From NCBI GenBank assembly GCA_017994635.1, contig JAGOKK010000009.1, forward strand, positions 1 to 36,809: a stretch of DNA of 36,809 bases, in the 5' to 3' direction. Shown here piece by piece: positions 24,195 through 33,081 of this stretch (its first letter is position 1; the number at the start of each line of letters is the position of its first letter). The position numbers and the translations under genes are program-made. The notes under the pieces are model-generated. The model was given only the letters and a program-made list of their open reading frames with translations, was not told the origin of the DNA and ran no database searches. Source of the stretch: Candidatus Cloacimonadota bacterium. Its GTDB lineage: Bacteria > Cloacimonadota > Cloacimonadia > Cloacimonadales > Cloacimonadaceae.

Positions 24195-25937
24195 CTAGAA
24201 GGGAAATTCTACCTCATATACAAAAAAGCTTTTGATAGTCCTTCCTTTCTTTTTGATATCAATACAAAGGATATCTTCCCGTCCATTTACGATTGGCATA
24301 GAAATTGAATACACTGCTTCGTTGTTATTCACATATCCCGGTTGATAACGATAAATGATTACTGGCGGTAAAAGGTAGTACAGTAGCTTGGTGGGCAGTG
24401 ACAAGGCTACTGCTTCCATCGCATCAGGAAGGTCTGCGGTTTTGAGTGCCAAACCCAATGAATCCACAGCTGCTCTACCCTTAGCACTTTTCAATGATAC
24501 ATAAAGCGTTCTACTATAGGCATCATGATTGACATAGTATAATCCTTCCATTTCTATGTTATCATCACCCAGAGTCTGGGCTCTTGTATAGTTAGCGGCT
24601 TTCCAGTTTTTTCTGGTTTGCATAGCATAAGGATCTTTTATCCACAGATGTCTTTTGTTGTAGTAAGTGGCCACAGGCTTTGCCCAATTCTCTGCGGTAA
24701 GCGCATCGTGATATGCACGAGGATTTACTAAGCAAGAATCCAGGGGGCATGCATCTATCTGTTCCCGAAATAGATGATACTCCTGATAAGCACTATTCAC
24801 CCAGTAGTGGTCCTTCATCAATCTAAATCCAAACATCACTGACACTAGTAGGGTACATAAGGTCAAAGCTTTGTGATGATGCCCCCAGCTTAGCATGAAC
24901 AAACGCAGACAAATCACCAGCAACACGCCGAGTAGTAATATGCTCATGCGACTGGAGTAGATCGGAGGAATTAGCAGAGCAAACAGCGTGCCTGCGAGAG
25001 CATTAAGGACAAACAACAGCGCTGGCCAGTTTTGCTTGATGAGATCAAGGTTTATACCTGATAATCCAAGAATACCCAATATCAAAAGTGGTATAGCCCG
25101 AATCATATCAAAGGCAATGAATCTCAGATTATTTAGACTGAAGCCAATTGCCCTCACCCCTGTTTTTGCTGTTTCATAAGATGATCTGCCGCTGTTTCCG
25201 GGAGCTAACAACAAGATCATAAAACCAAGCAGTAAACCCAGCATAGCCCAAAAATACCATCGGGGGAGCTGTCGCGGTTTTTTGATCAAACAATACCCGG
25301 CATAAGTTCCCATCGCCAATAACACTCCGGGTACAAGGGGTTCATTGGTATCTCCAGCTATCAGCCCCATAAAGAACATAAGCACGGCAAATGCCCAGCC
25401 TCTGTTTTGTCTGTGGTCTTCCTGAATAAGCCATCGGACAGGAATCAAGAACATGAAGACAATCAGTTGCGTCCAGATATAATTACAACTGAAAGCAGGA
25501 AAGTACACATTGCGTTGAGATACTGTGATGGATAGGTAAAACAGCATCGTACACAGCGGCCATACTGGAATTCTGGCTTTATGCTTTCGTCCGGCCACCC
25601 AGGTAGAGTAAAGGTAGGTAAGGGCAAGGAACACAATAGTATTCAGTAAATCAAAAATCCAACCCGGCAACATTAACATAAACTGCAGAATACCATGCGC
25701 CACTATTCTGCCAGTTAACGTTTTGTACAAGGCTGAGAGTGAACTGCAATAATCTTCAAATCCTGATATTCTTTGATAGCTAGGCGATGTAGAATCTCCA
25801 TTGGCAAAATCGGGATTAAACTTGAAACTGTAGAGATAGTCATCGGAACAAAAATGCGTCTGAGTATTAAGTTGCCACAGGACTAAAGCTGTGAGCAAGA
25901 TGATTGCCAGGCTCACGACGTTCAGTAGTTTACTCAT
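24195..25937 (-). CDS. Multi-pass membrane protein, DUF6056-like
   Basis: 580 residues with about ten to twelve hydrophobic helices between residues 7 and ~400, then a soluble C-terminal ~180 residues. Near the N-terminus FCSDDYLYSFKF carries an acidic pair just after the first helix, and YKTLTGRIVAHGILQF follows, a layout like GT-C fold glycosyltransferases (DD/DE in the first periplasmic loop). I associate it with DUF6056, a family in polysaccharide clusters, from memory only. It could use polyprenyl-phosphate sugars supplied by the GtrA-GT2 protein 11 bp upstream. Enzyme activity is inference. Confidence 0.7.
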   Translation of the reverse strand: MSKLLNVVSLAIILLTALVLWQLNTQTHFCSDDYLYSFKFNPDFANGDSTSPSYQRISGFEDYCSSLSALYKTLTGRIVAHGILQFMLMLPGWIFDLLNTIVFLALTYLYSTWVAGRKHKARIPVWPLCTMLFYLSITVSQRNVYFPAFSCNYIWTQLIVFMFLIPVRWLIQEDHRQNRGWAFAVLMFFMGLIAGDTNEPLVPGVLLAMGTYAGYCLIKKPRQLPRWYFWAMLGLLLGFMILLLAPGNSGRSSYETAKTGVRAIGFSLNNLRFIAFDMIRAIPLLILGILGLSGINLDLIKQNWPALLFVLNALAGTLFALLIPPIYSSRMSILLLGVLLVICLRLFMLSWGHHHKALTLCTLLVSVMFGFRLMKDHYWVNSAYQEYHLFREQIDACPLDSCLVNPRAYHDALTAENWAKPVATYYNKRHLWIKDPYAMQTRKNWKAANYTRAQTLGDDNIEMEGLYYVNHDAYSRTLYVSLKSAKGRAAVDSLGLALKTADLPDAMEAVALSLPTKLLYYLLPPVIIYRYQPGYVNNNEAVYSISMPIVNGREDILCIDIKKKGRTIKSFFVYEVEFPF

Positions 25938-25948
25938 TGCGTTACATC

Positions 25949-27193
25949 TTAGACTTCACGGACTGCTTTTACTTCTGATGCCTGCTTCTTGAGCGTAGAG
26001 ACCTTGTATTGGCGTCGCCAGATGTTTATCTTTATCTTTAGCAAATCCACAAATACATTTATGCTATCCTTCATGGTTCTCACCCTACTTTGAGACGCCG
26101 GATAAAGCTTGATCGGAAGCTCCACAATCTCTATCCCAAATAGCTGCACCAAACTTAAAATCTCTACATCAAAAGCAAATCTCCCTAGCATTTGCATGCG
26201 GAACACAGCCTCGGCTACATGAGCTGGAAACAGTTTGAAGCCACATTGGGTATCCTTTAGCTCCAAGCTCAATAGCTGCCTGATAATGATATTACCCAGT
26301 CTGGATACGAACACACGAGAAGCCGATATCTCGTCCCGTCTGGTATCAGAGGCAATATACTTGGATCCAACAACCACCCGGTTGCTCTGTGAAATTTCCA
26401 GAAAGGCATCCAATTCATCTATGTGAATCTGGTTGTCAGCGTCCATAAACAGCCTGTATTCACCACTTGCAAGGAGCATCCCTTCCCGAACAGCTGATCC
26501 CTTTCCCATGTTTTGTGGTAGAGACCATACCTGTAATCCTGGTTTGCCCTGATATTCTTCCTTCAGGGTTTGGATCATGTTGTCTGTACTGCCGTCATTG
26601 ACTACCAGTATTTCATAGGAGAAGTTCTTGCTATCCAGCCACTTGTATATAGAATCCAAAGTTGCAGGAAGACGGTCATGCTCATTGTATGCCGGAATTA
26701 CTATACTTAAATAATACTGTGACTCTTTGCCATATTCCGATAGAGGCGGAATGTAGGACAGATTATAATCTGCCAAAGTCCAATGGCGGATGACAGTAAA
26801 ATTCCAAAACATCACTATTACTGCCACCAACATCTTGCACAACAGATAGTTGTTATCTATAAATCCGGAAAAGAGATCCAACTGCTCATAGAACAAGGTC
26901 ATCAGCAGGAGAGTCAATAGCAACCCAGTCATACTGGTAACAAAATATTTTATATACTGACGGATTATTGCGGGAGATAAGTTCCTAAATGTGTAGTATT
27001 TGTTGAAGATGAAGCTGGATACATTACCACACATAAAGCCAATGATAACCGATAACTTGATCGGTATGTTCAGAATCCTAAAGCTAAGATGAAGGGCTAC
27101 TAAATCAATGCCGGTAACGATGCAGCCTACGATGACGTACTTGATAAACTGCCGGATACCTTTGCTCTGAGCCAGTGCTGATATCTTCAGCAT
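25949..27193 (-). CDS. GtrA-like membrane domain fused to GT2 glycosyltransferase
   Basis: 414 residues. Residues ~12-140 are a four-helix GtrA-like domain (FIKYVIVGCIVTGIDLVA at the start, FIFNKYYTF, then NFTVIRHW). Residues ~160-390 are a GT2 domain of the dolichyl-phosphate glucose/mannose synthase type: LSIVIPAYNEHDRL, VVNDGSTD at 197-204, GKGSAVREGM at 230, the DxD motif as D251-A-D253, and DTQCGFKLF. Such enzymes put a sugar on a polyprenyl phosphate, and GtrA domains help flip it, so the fusion could do both. Normally these are two genes. AGGAT lies close to the ATG. It sits 11 bp before the DUF6056 gene, its probable user. Confidence 0.88.
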   Translation of the reverse strand: MLKISALAQSKGIRQFIKYVIVGCIVTGIDLVALHLSFRILNIPIKLSVIIGFMCGNVSSFIFNKYYTFRNLSPAIIRQYIKYFVTSMTGLLLTLLLMTLFYEQLDLFSGFIDNNYLLCKMLVAVIVMFWNFTVIRHWTLADYNLSYIPPLSEYGKESQYYLSIVIPAYNEHDRLPATLDSIYKWLDSKNFSYEILVVNDGSTDNMIQTLKEEYQGKPGLQVWSLPQNMGKGSAVREGMLLASGEYRLFMDADNQIHIDELDAFLEISQSNRVVVGSKYIASDTRRDEISASRVFVSRLGNIIIRQLLSLELKDTQCGFKLFPAHVAEAVFRMQMLGRFAFDVEILSLVQLFGIEIVELPIKLYPASQSRVRTMKDSINVFVDLLKIKINIWRRQYKVSTLKKQASEVKAVREV

Positions 27194-27443
27194 CCCATAT
27201 CCTTTGAAATCTGGGATAATACCTGGTTCATGATACCATCACTTTGCCAGGCACACCATTGATATTGATTGGTCCCAAGGGCCTGGCTTGATCTATCTTT
27301 ATCCTGATTTGCATCATATTGTTCTCCATATATCAGACTCGAAATGACATTTATCATTCATGCAGTATATGCACCATTGTCTGTCAAGGTGTTTTTATTT
27401 GCTCCTTATACTTCGCTGATTCCCTTTTGCTTGATTCGGGCTT
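27194..27443. other. 250-bp gap between two minus-strand genes
   Basis: AT-rich, with no convincing gene, RNA or terminator. It separates the end of the secreted metallophosphoesterase from the polysaccharide pair, and its right-hand part presumably holds the promoter of the GtrA-GT2 gene. I saw no long inverted repeat. Confidence 0.5.
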
Positions 27444-29174
27444 CTAATCTGTTCTCACTATTTTGTGTAATTGCACTTTATCCCCGGCTTGCAGGCGCAG
27501 GAAATACACCCCATTGGGCACATTCTTACCGCCATCATCCTTGCCATCCCAGCTAAAAGTGTGTGTACCAGCCGCAAGAGCAGCTCCGGATAGATCACGC
27601 AGCCTCTGTCCCTTGAGATTATACACTTCCAGGCTTAGTTGCCTGGCCTGAGGCAGATCCACCATGATAGTAGATTGCTGGCTAAATGGATTGGGATAAG
27701 CGGAGATATGGATCACAGCCGCCGGAGCCTGGGCATCGCTAGTGACCACGCCGCTTTCTTTGATCGAGACCACGCGCGTCATGCTAGCCATCATATTTAC
27801 CCGCACATAGCAGACGTTGCGCACAGCGCTGCGGTCCACCTGTTCCAGAATCCCGCCGGTAACGGTGTAGGAGGCGTTTGCAGAGGGTGGCATATTGAAC
27901 TTTACCAGGCCCTGATCGAAACCGATGTACAGGTTATTGACTATCGTGCATTGCACACTATCGGCTATACCCTCATTGGAAGGCAAATAGTACTCGTATA
28001 TGCCAGTGCCGCTGCTACCTGCGCTAATCGTATTCATAGGCTGAAAGTTCGTGCCATTCACCTTGATCACGCGATAAGCGCGATTGCCGTCGCACACGCT
28101 GCGAGTGCCCAGATTGTAAGGCTGGCTATATATAGATCCTTCATTGCGATGAGTATGCCCCCATAGTGCAATATCTGCTCCCATCTCGCCAAGATCAAAT
28201 TCCTCTTCGAAGTCATAGTGATAAAACAGCGCTTTGGTAGGCGGATAAGTAGCCAATTCCAGATTCAACCACTGCCACTGAGAGGGGATCAATCCGTTGT
28301 TGCCATAAATGCTATAGCGCCAGTCGTCATAATTGATGTAAGTTTCCAGTCCGATGTAGTGAATGTCACCGTAGCGGAAGCTGTAGTCCTGAGTGTAGCT
28401 ATCGATCGGGCTACTTGTAGTATTTAGCCAGGGCCAGCCAAAATAGCGCCACCAATTTCGCCGCGCCGAGCCTTGCGGACCGGGAGTTTGATTCCAGCCC
28501 CCCAGATCGTGATTTCCAGCCAGCGTATAGACGGGTACCTCGATCAGGGATAGCAGCCGCTGCGCCCAACCATACCAATATTGCCCCGCCAGGCCTTCCA
28601 ATTCGCCCTCATTCACCAGATCTCCGGTGAGCAGTACAAATTCCGGACGGATCAGATTGATATCGTAGATCACTTCCCGAAAGTCGATCACCGAAGTGGA
28701 ATCCACTCCATAACCATCGTTCGGATAATACACTCGATTGGGCAGATGCAGATCGGTGATATGTACGAAGTAATAGCTGTTCTTGCGGCTGGGGATCACC
28801 TGCACGGCGTTTTCGGTAACGTCATGAATCCCGCCAGACGCAGTAAGTTCCAGATCATAAAGCTCATAGACCGCCACATTGGGCAGCAGGGCTTGCAGGG
28901 TCCAGAGACTGAATTGCGGATCGTACAGCGGCGCGAAGATCTGCAGGGGAACGCGTTTTTGCCCGTGCAGCAGTGCACCTGCCCACAGGGTGGTATTTTG
29001 GGGTGCTTTCGCAGTAATGACCAGGGTTTCACCCGGAATCAGGATTTCAGGCACATTGAGAATGGGCTGCATGATCACACTCAGGGTGTCGCCCGGGGCG
29101 TTCCAAGCTGATTGCGCTGCCAGCGACAGGGCACAAGCGAGAATAAGCGGGATCAGGGCAGTGGACTTGCTCAA
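27444..29174 (-). CDS. Secreted calcineurin-like metallophosphoesterase with FlgD-like sorting tail
   Basis: 576 residues with a signal peptide (cut near SLAAQS). Residues ~45-130 form an N-terminal beta domain. From ~135 the phosphoesterase motifs follow in order: VHITDLHLPN (D141, H143), LLTGDLVNEG (D185, N188), AGNHDLGG (N221, H222, D223), a lone His in LFYHYDFEEE, and WGHTHRNEG. These give a dinuclear metal site for phosphate monoester or diester cleavage. The tail has SAYPNPFSQQS, LEVYNLKGQRL, WDGKDDGG and NGVYFLRL. It would act outside the cell; the substrate is unknown. It overlaps the HtrA gene by 4 bp (ATGA) and ends the ten-gene run. Confidence 0.92.
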   Translation of the reverse strand: MSKSTALIPLILACALSLAAQSAWNAPGDTLSVIMQPILNVPEILIPGETLVITAKAPQNTTLWAGALLHGQKRVPLQIFAPLYDPQFSLWTLQALLPNVAVYELYDLELTASGGIHDVTENAVQVIPSRKNSYYFVHITDLHLPNRVYYPNDGYGVDSTSVIDFREVIYDINLIRPEFVLLTGDLVNEGELEGLAGQYWYGWAQRLLSLIEVPVYTLAGNHDLGGWNQTPGPQGSARRNWWRYFGWPWLNTTSSPIDSYTQDYSFRYGDIHYIGLETYINYDDWRYSIYGNNGLIPSQWQWLNLELATYPPTKALFYHYDFEEEFDLGEMGADIALWGHTHRNEGSIYSQPYNLGTRSVCDGNRAYRVIKVNGTNFQPMNTISAGSSGTGIYEYYLPSNEGIADSVQCTIVNNLYIGFDQGLVKFNMPPSANASYTVTGGILEQVDRSAVRNVCYVRVNMMASMTRVVSIKESGVVTSDAQAPAAVIHISAYPNPFSQQSTIMVDLPQARQLSLEVYNLKGQRLRDLSGAALAAGTHTFSWDGKDDGGKNVPNGVYFLRLQAGDKVQLHKIVRTD

Positions 29175-30001
29175 ATGCTTGCCACTATTTGCTTTACATT
29201 GTTGATAGGGATGGCAAAACCCACTCCGCTATTGCTCTTGCTCTCGGAGAAGATGAAGGTATTGATTCCGATCACTTCGCCTTTGATATTCACCAGAGGT
29301 CCCCCGCTATTTCCGGGATTGATGGCTGCGTCGGTCTGGATCATATTGCGAAACTCCTGCTTATCCTCCGGCACACTAAAGTTGCGTCCCAATGCGGAGA
29401 TCACGCCCACAGTCACGCTGGGCTTGGAATCGTTCATCAGCATACCATAGGGATTACCCACGGCGATGCTCCATTCCCCGATGATCAGCTCATCAGAATT
29501 TCCTAGCTTCGCGTACGGCAGATTATTGCCTTGAATGCGCAGCCTGGCTACGTCGTGCACGGCATCAATGCCGATCAGTTCTGCTACAAACTCTCTTTTA
29601 TCTGGCAACACCACCTTGATTTCGCTGGCACCGTTTACCACATGGGCATTGGTAATGATGTATCCTTCGGGATCGTAAATCACGCCGCTGCCGATGGATT
29701 GGATTTCTTGACGCTGTGGCGCGACATCAAAGAAATCAAAGAAACCAAAGCCAAAGGGCAATTGCCGGATTCCCCGCACATAGCGGATTTGCGTAACGTT
29801 TACGCTCACCACCGCAGGCTCCACCGCGTTCACAGCTTCAGTAATGGCGTTCGAACCCAGACCAGCACCGGCGGTAGATGGTTTAAACATCGTGCTTTCC
29901 GGCTTGGCTTGAACCTGAAAGTGATTGATGAGGGCCAGGGTGATACCGGCATTGATGATGATGATCACCAAGGCCAAAATGAGGATATGATTAGCTCTCA
30001 T
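29171..30001 (-). CDS. HtrA/DegP-type serine protease without PDZ domain
   Basis: 276 residues: an N-terminal membrane anchor or uncleaved signal (~5-27), a linker, then a trypsin-like domain to the very end. The catalytic triad is H120 (TNAHVV), D150 (VHDVARL) and S232 (INPGNSGGP), all in standard HtrA contexts, and an LA-loop-like Phe/Pro-rich segment precedes the domain. DegP, DegQ and DegS continue with one or two PDZ domains; here the frame stops right after the IPINNVKQIV helix, so the PDZ is absent. Its stop overlaps the start of the metallophosphoesterase gene. It probably degrades damaged envelope proteins or makes a specific cut, but which is unknown. Confidence 0.93.
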   Translation of the reverse strand: MRANHILILALVIIIINAGITLALINHFQVQAKPESTMFKPSTAGAGLGSNAITEAVNAVEPAVVSVNVTQIRYVRGIRQLPFGFGFFDFFDVAPQRQEIQSIGSGVIYDPEGYIITNAHVVNGASEIKVVLPDKREFVAELIGIDAVHDVARLRIQGNNLPYAKLGNSDELIIGEWSIAVGNPYGMLMNDSKPSVTVGVISALGRNFSVPEDKQEFRNMIQTDAAINPGNSGGPLVNIKGEVIGINTFIFSESKSNSGVGFAIPINNVKQIVASI

Positions 30002-30019
30002 GAGGTATACAAAGTCCTT

Positions 30020-30769
30020 TTATTGAAACTTCTTGATGGCAAATTCGATGGTTTTTGTACTTACCGTGGTCTCAAAGCAGGGGCCCTTGGGACGTTCATT
30101 GAGCACTGCATAAATGGGATAAATCCAGGCATCGCGCGCGCCTTCGATCAGATCGCGGTGGCACGCCACTGCCACGATCACATCGGGATTGATGTCGGAT
30201 ATCAATTTGCGTGCCAATGAACCACCCGTCGCCACCGCCGCCCGCACATTGTGTTTTTTTGCCAGTGCTTTGATATCGGCAATGTCGCAACGTCCGCAAT
30301 CCTTGCAGGCATTGATATCGGAGGTGATGCGCACATCGCAATCGGATCGCTGCAGGCAATGCGGCAAAAGCAGGAGTATATTGCTGTGCGAGATCTTTTC
30401 TGCTGCTGCCAGAACGATCTCGTTGTTAAAGTTCAGAAAGCTCTCCTGCAGCTCCGCTTTCTTTTGGAACGTGAGCTTGCCCATCCATTTGGCCAGATAG
30501 TAAAACACGTGGTAGAGCATCCATTTGGCATAGATCGCCAAAGATTTGGGTCTTAGTTTGCGATGCGTACTCATCAGGTTTAGCATCCAGGATGAGACCA
30601 TGATTACCAATACGGCAAAGATCACGATATAGAGAATTGTTTCATGTAGCGAGAGCCCAAGCTCGAAATAGCTGCTCAGCACCACGCCAAAAAAGGCGAC
30701 GAACAGGATAAAAAGACTGAGGCTGACCAGCATGGGAAACTTGATGATGGCAAGGTAGTATTCTTTCAT
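30020..30769 (-). CDS. DUF116 membrane protein with cysteine cluster
   Basis: 249 residues. Two hydrophobic helices lie at ~12-35 and ~42-65, followed by a cytoplasmic part. DUF116 features: LLLLPHCLQRSDC near residue 132, then CKDCGRCDI near 155 (a CxxCxxC pattern likely binding a metal or Fe-S), ATGGSLARKLI, VIVAVACHRDLIEG, and VLNERPKGPC. The biochemical function of DUF116 is unknown to me. Its gene is often next to fmt and def, and here its ATG overlaps the fmt stop by 4 bp, pointing to a role tied to protein N-terminal formylation or envelope biogenesis (inference). Confidence 0.88.
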   Translation of the reverse strand: MKEYYLAIIKFPMLVSLSLFILFVAFFGVVLSSYFELGLSLHETILYIVIFAVLVIMVSSWMLNLMSTHRKLRPKSLAIYAKWMLYHVFYYLAKWMGKLTFQKKAELQESFLNFNNEIVLAAAEKISHSNILLLLPHCLQRSDCDVRITSDINACKDCGRCDIADIKALAKKHNVRAAVATGGSLARKLISDINPDVIVAVACHRDLIEGARDAWIYPIYAVLNERPKGPCFETTVSTKTIEFAIKKFQ

Positions 30770-31698
30770 AATGTTATCCTCTCCCCGGGCGTAAATCTCG
30801 CCCCCAGGGTGAAAGCCCAGGCATCCATGCGTTTCTTGCCGGCTGCCTGCACCTGACGGATGAGGATTTCACCATCACCAGTGGCAATGGTAAATCCTTC
30901 ATTTTTGATGATTTGGCAGATGCTCCCCGGCTCTTGGTTACTGGTATCGACATACTGCTGAGCGCTGAGGATCTTGAGTTCTCTGCCTCGAAACGTAGTA
31001 TAAGCCCCCGGCTCATAGGAATAAGCCCGGATTTGCCGCAAAAGAGACGAGGTAGTTTGGTAAAAATCCAGCTCCAGATCAGCTTTGGTGATCATCTTGC
31101 TATAGCTCGCAGCTTCGGCATTCTGTTCCCTTTCGGGCAGATCTGCAAATTCGGTAAGGAGCCGCAGCAAGAGCTGCGCAGCATGATTGGCCAGCCGATC
31201 GTGCAGAGAGCTGTAGTTTTCATTGTCGTGAATCGCCAATTCTTCCTGGTATAGCAAAGGCCCCGCATCCATCTTTTTCACCAAGCGAAAGATGCTGTTT
31301 CCGGTTTGTCTCTCCCCCGCCAGCAATGCTGCGCGGATGGGTGATGATCCCCGGTATTTTGGTAATAGGGAAGGATGAAGATTAATGGCACCCAAAGGAC
31401 ACATTTGGCGCAATTTCTTACCCAGAAAAGCCCCATAGGAAGCGGTAACGATGATATCCGCGCCCACAGCCGCGATCCTGGCGATAGACTCCTCATCGTT
31501 CACATCTTCGGGAGTAAAGAGTTCCAGAGCCAAAAGCCTTGCGGAAGCTGCCAGAGGAGTATCTTCCGCCTGCAGCTTTCTGCCTTTGGGACGCGCCGGC
31601 TGTGAGATCACCAGAGGGATCTCATGTTCACGGGTTGACACCAGTTCTTCCAAGATGGGGATGGCGTATTCGCTGCTGCCGGCAAAGACGATTCTCAT
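30766..31698 (-). CDS. fmt: Methionyl-tRNA formyltransferase
   Basis: 310 residues, normal length. It transfers a formyl group from 10-formyl-tetrahydrofolate to initiator Met-tRNA. Seen: the N-terminal MRIVFAGSSEYAIPIL Rossmann start, the catalytic NLHPSLLPKYRGSSP loop (N106, H108), and the KKMDAGPLL aspartate near 143. A C-terminal tRNA-binding domain follows from ~205. The ATG overlaps the def stop as TGATG, so translation of the two is coupled, the usual def-fmt pairing. Confidence 0.97.
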   Translation of the reverse strand: MRIVFAGSSEYAIPILEELVSTREHEIPLVISQPARPKGRKLQAEDTPLAASARLLALELFTPEDVNDEESIARIAAVGADIIVTASYGAFLGKKLRQMCPLGAINLHPSLLPKYRGSSPIRAALLAGERQTGNSIFRLVKKMDAGPLLYQEELAIHDNENYSSLHDRLANHAAQLLLRLLTEFADLPEREQNAEAASYSKMITKADLELDFYQTTSSLLRQIRAYSYEPGAYTTFRGRELKILSAQQYVDTSNQEPGSICQIIKNEGFTIATGDGEILIRQVQAAGKKRMDAWAFTLGARFTPGERITL

Positions 31699-32243
31699 CA
31701 GTCTTCCGTGCGGATGTTTACTCCGTTCACGGCCTTTGTTTCCATCTCTTTGAGCCTGTGCATCAGGCGCAGCTTTGCCAACGTTCCGATGCGATCGGTG
31801 AAGACCACGCCATTCAGGTGGTCATACTCGTGTTGAATCACCACTGCCTCATAGCCTTCCGCCGTTTCTTCTTTCATCTCTCCCGACGGACTGGTGTATC
31901 GGTAACGGATCTTATTTGCGCGGTGAACTTTGGCATATATATCGGGTAGAGAAATGCAGCCCTCTTCATACACCTGTTCTCCTTCCATCTCAATGATTTC
32001 GGGATTTATCATCACGATGGGTTTGCGCTGTGCATTTTCCTGTGCCCAGTAGGGATCGATCACGAAGATGCGTTTATCCGCGCCCACCTGATTGGCGGCC
32101 AGGCCAACTCCGTCGCGTTCGTACATGGTATGGGTGAGATCCTCCAGAAAACTCATCAGATCGGGATCCTTCAGATCGGCTTCATTCAGCTTCTTCCTTA
32201 GGATTTCGTCACCTAAGATTCTGATGGGTAAGAGCTTGGGCAT
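31698..32243 (-). CDS. def: Peptide deformylase
   Basis: 181 residues. It removes the formyl group from nascent proteins, undoing the step made by Fmt next door. The three family motifs are intact: GVGLAANQ at 45-52, EEGCISLP at 93-100 with the metal ligand C96, and QHEYDHLNG at 137-145 with H138, catalytic E139 and H142. It lies 5 bp after yajC and overlaps fmt by one base. Confidence 0.97.
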   Translation of the reverse strand: MPKLLPIRILGDEILRKKLNEADLKDPDLMSFLEDLTHTMYERDGVGLAANQVGADKRIFVIDPYWAQENAQRKPIVMINPEIIEMEGEQVYEEGCISLPDIYAKVHRANKIRYRYTSPSGEMKEETAEGYEAVVIQHEYDHLNGVVFTDRIGTLAKLRLMHRLKEMETKAVNGVNIRTED

Positions 32244-32248
32244 GGGTC

Positions 32249-32587
32249 TTATTTCTCCTCGCTCTTTGCAGTAAGGATGCTTACGATCGCGCTGCGTTGA
32301 AAATCCACCCGCACTTTATTGGTATCGTCGATCTCGATCACTACCACGTCTTTATCGGGTTTGATGCTGACCACACGGCCAAAGATCCCGCTGGAGGTAA
32401 GCACTTTGTCATTCACCTGGAGGCTATCCAACATCTTTTGCGCCTCTTTCTGACGCTTTTGCTGGGGGCGGATCATCAGAAAATACATGATGGCAAATAG
32501 TGCCACGAAGAAGATCAGGGACGATGACATGGAGCCACCGCCGGTTGCTGGTGCAGCCGGAGCTGCTTGTAACAGTGTATATATCAT
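32249..32587 (-). CDS. yajC: Preprotein translocase accessory subunit YajC
   Basis: 112 residues from the ATG at 32587, supported by AGGAGA just upstream. The open frame extends further but that part lies in the pgpA 3' end. A short Ala/Pro/Gly-rich N-terminus, one membrane helix (~22-39), then the YajC signature FLMIRPQQKRQKEAQ and a small beta domain: LQVNDKVLTSSGIFGRVVSI. It is part of the SecDF-YajC complex that aids protein export. secD and secF are not in the window. Confidence 0.95.
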   Translation of the reverse strand: MIYTLLQAAPAAPATGGGSMSSSLIFFVALFAIMYFLMIRPQQKRQKEAQKMLDSLQVNDKVLTSSGIFGRVVSIKPDKDVVVIEIDDTNKVRVDFQRSAIVSILTAKSEEK

Positions 32588-32595
32588 TTTTTCTC

Positions 32596-33081
32596 CTATA
32601 ATCCAAAGAAACTTGGATAGATGCGTATTAAAATCTGAATCAGCAGATTGGCGTAAAGCCCTGCAATAAGGTCGTCGATCACCACGCCCCAACCACCTGA
32701 GATGCGCTGTGAGCGATAAATGGGGAAGGGTTTGGCGATGTCAAACACTCGAAACAAGATAAAGGCATAAAGCCCGATAAGCCAGTTATGCGGTAAAAAA
32801 AGCGTTGCCACGAAGTAACCGCAAAGCTCGTCGATCACGATGCTGCCGGCGTCTTCGCCCAATATCTTTTCCGCTGCACGACTGATGAACACTGCCGCCA
32901 GGGACAGCACTAAAAGCAGCCCCATTACGATGTACTGCCCATAAAACCAGAAACTGGCCGGGATCAGCATATAGATCCCGAAAGCCGCCAATGAACCAAA
33001 TGTACCTGGCATAAAGGGAATGAAGCCAATGCCAAACAGGCTGGCCAGTAATGTACTAAAGCTTAGCTTTTCGGTCTTCAC
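32596..33081 (-). CDS. pgpA: Phosphatidylglycerophosphatase A
   Basis: 161 residues from a GTG at 33081 that overlaps the surA stop as GTGA. A TTG further up (33126) is possible but has poor spacing. The protein dephosphorylates phosphatidylglycerol phosphate at the inner membrane. PgpA motifs are clear: [15 protein letters not shown] near the start, [13 protein letters not shown] in the middle, [13 protein letters not shown], and [13 protein letters not shown]. Three to four membrane helices are visible. Gene order surA-pgpA-yajC is unusual but all are envelope genes. Confidence 0.93.
   Translation of the reverse strand: MKTEKLSFSTLLASLFGIGFIPFMPGTFGSLAAFGIYMLIPASFWFYGQYIVMGLLLVLSLAAVFISRAAEKILGEDAGSIVIDELCGYFVATLFLPHNWLIGLYAFILFRVFDIAKPFPIYRSQRISGGWGVVIDDLIAGLYANLLIQILIRIYPSFFGL

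Noticed and set aside
29531-30220. 229-residue plus-strand open frame
   Set aside because: It lies opposite the catalytic half of the HtrA gene and part of DUF116, both with clear motifs.
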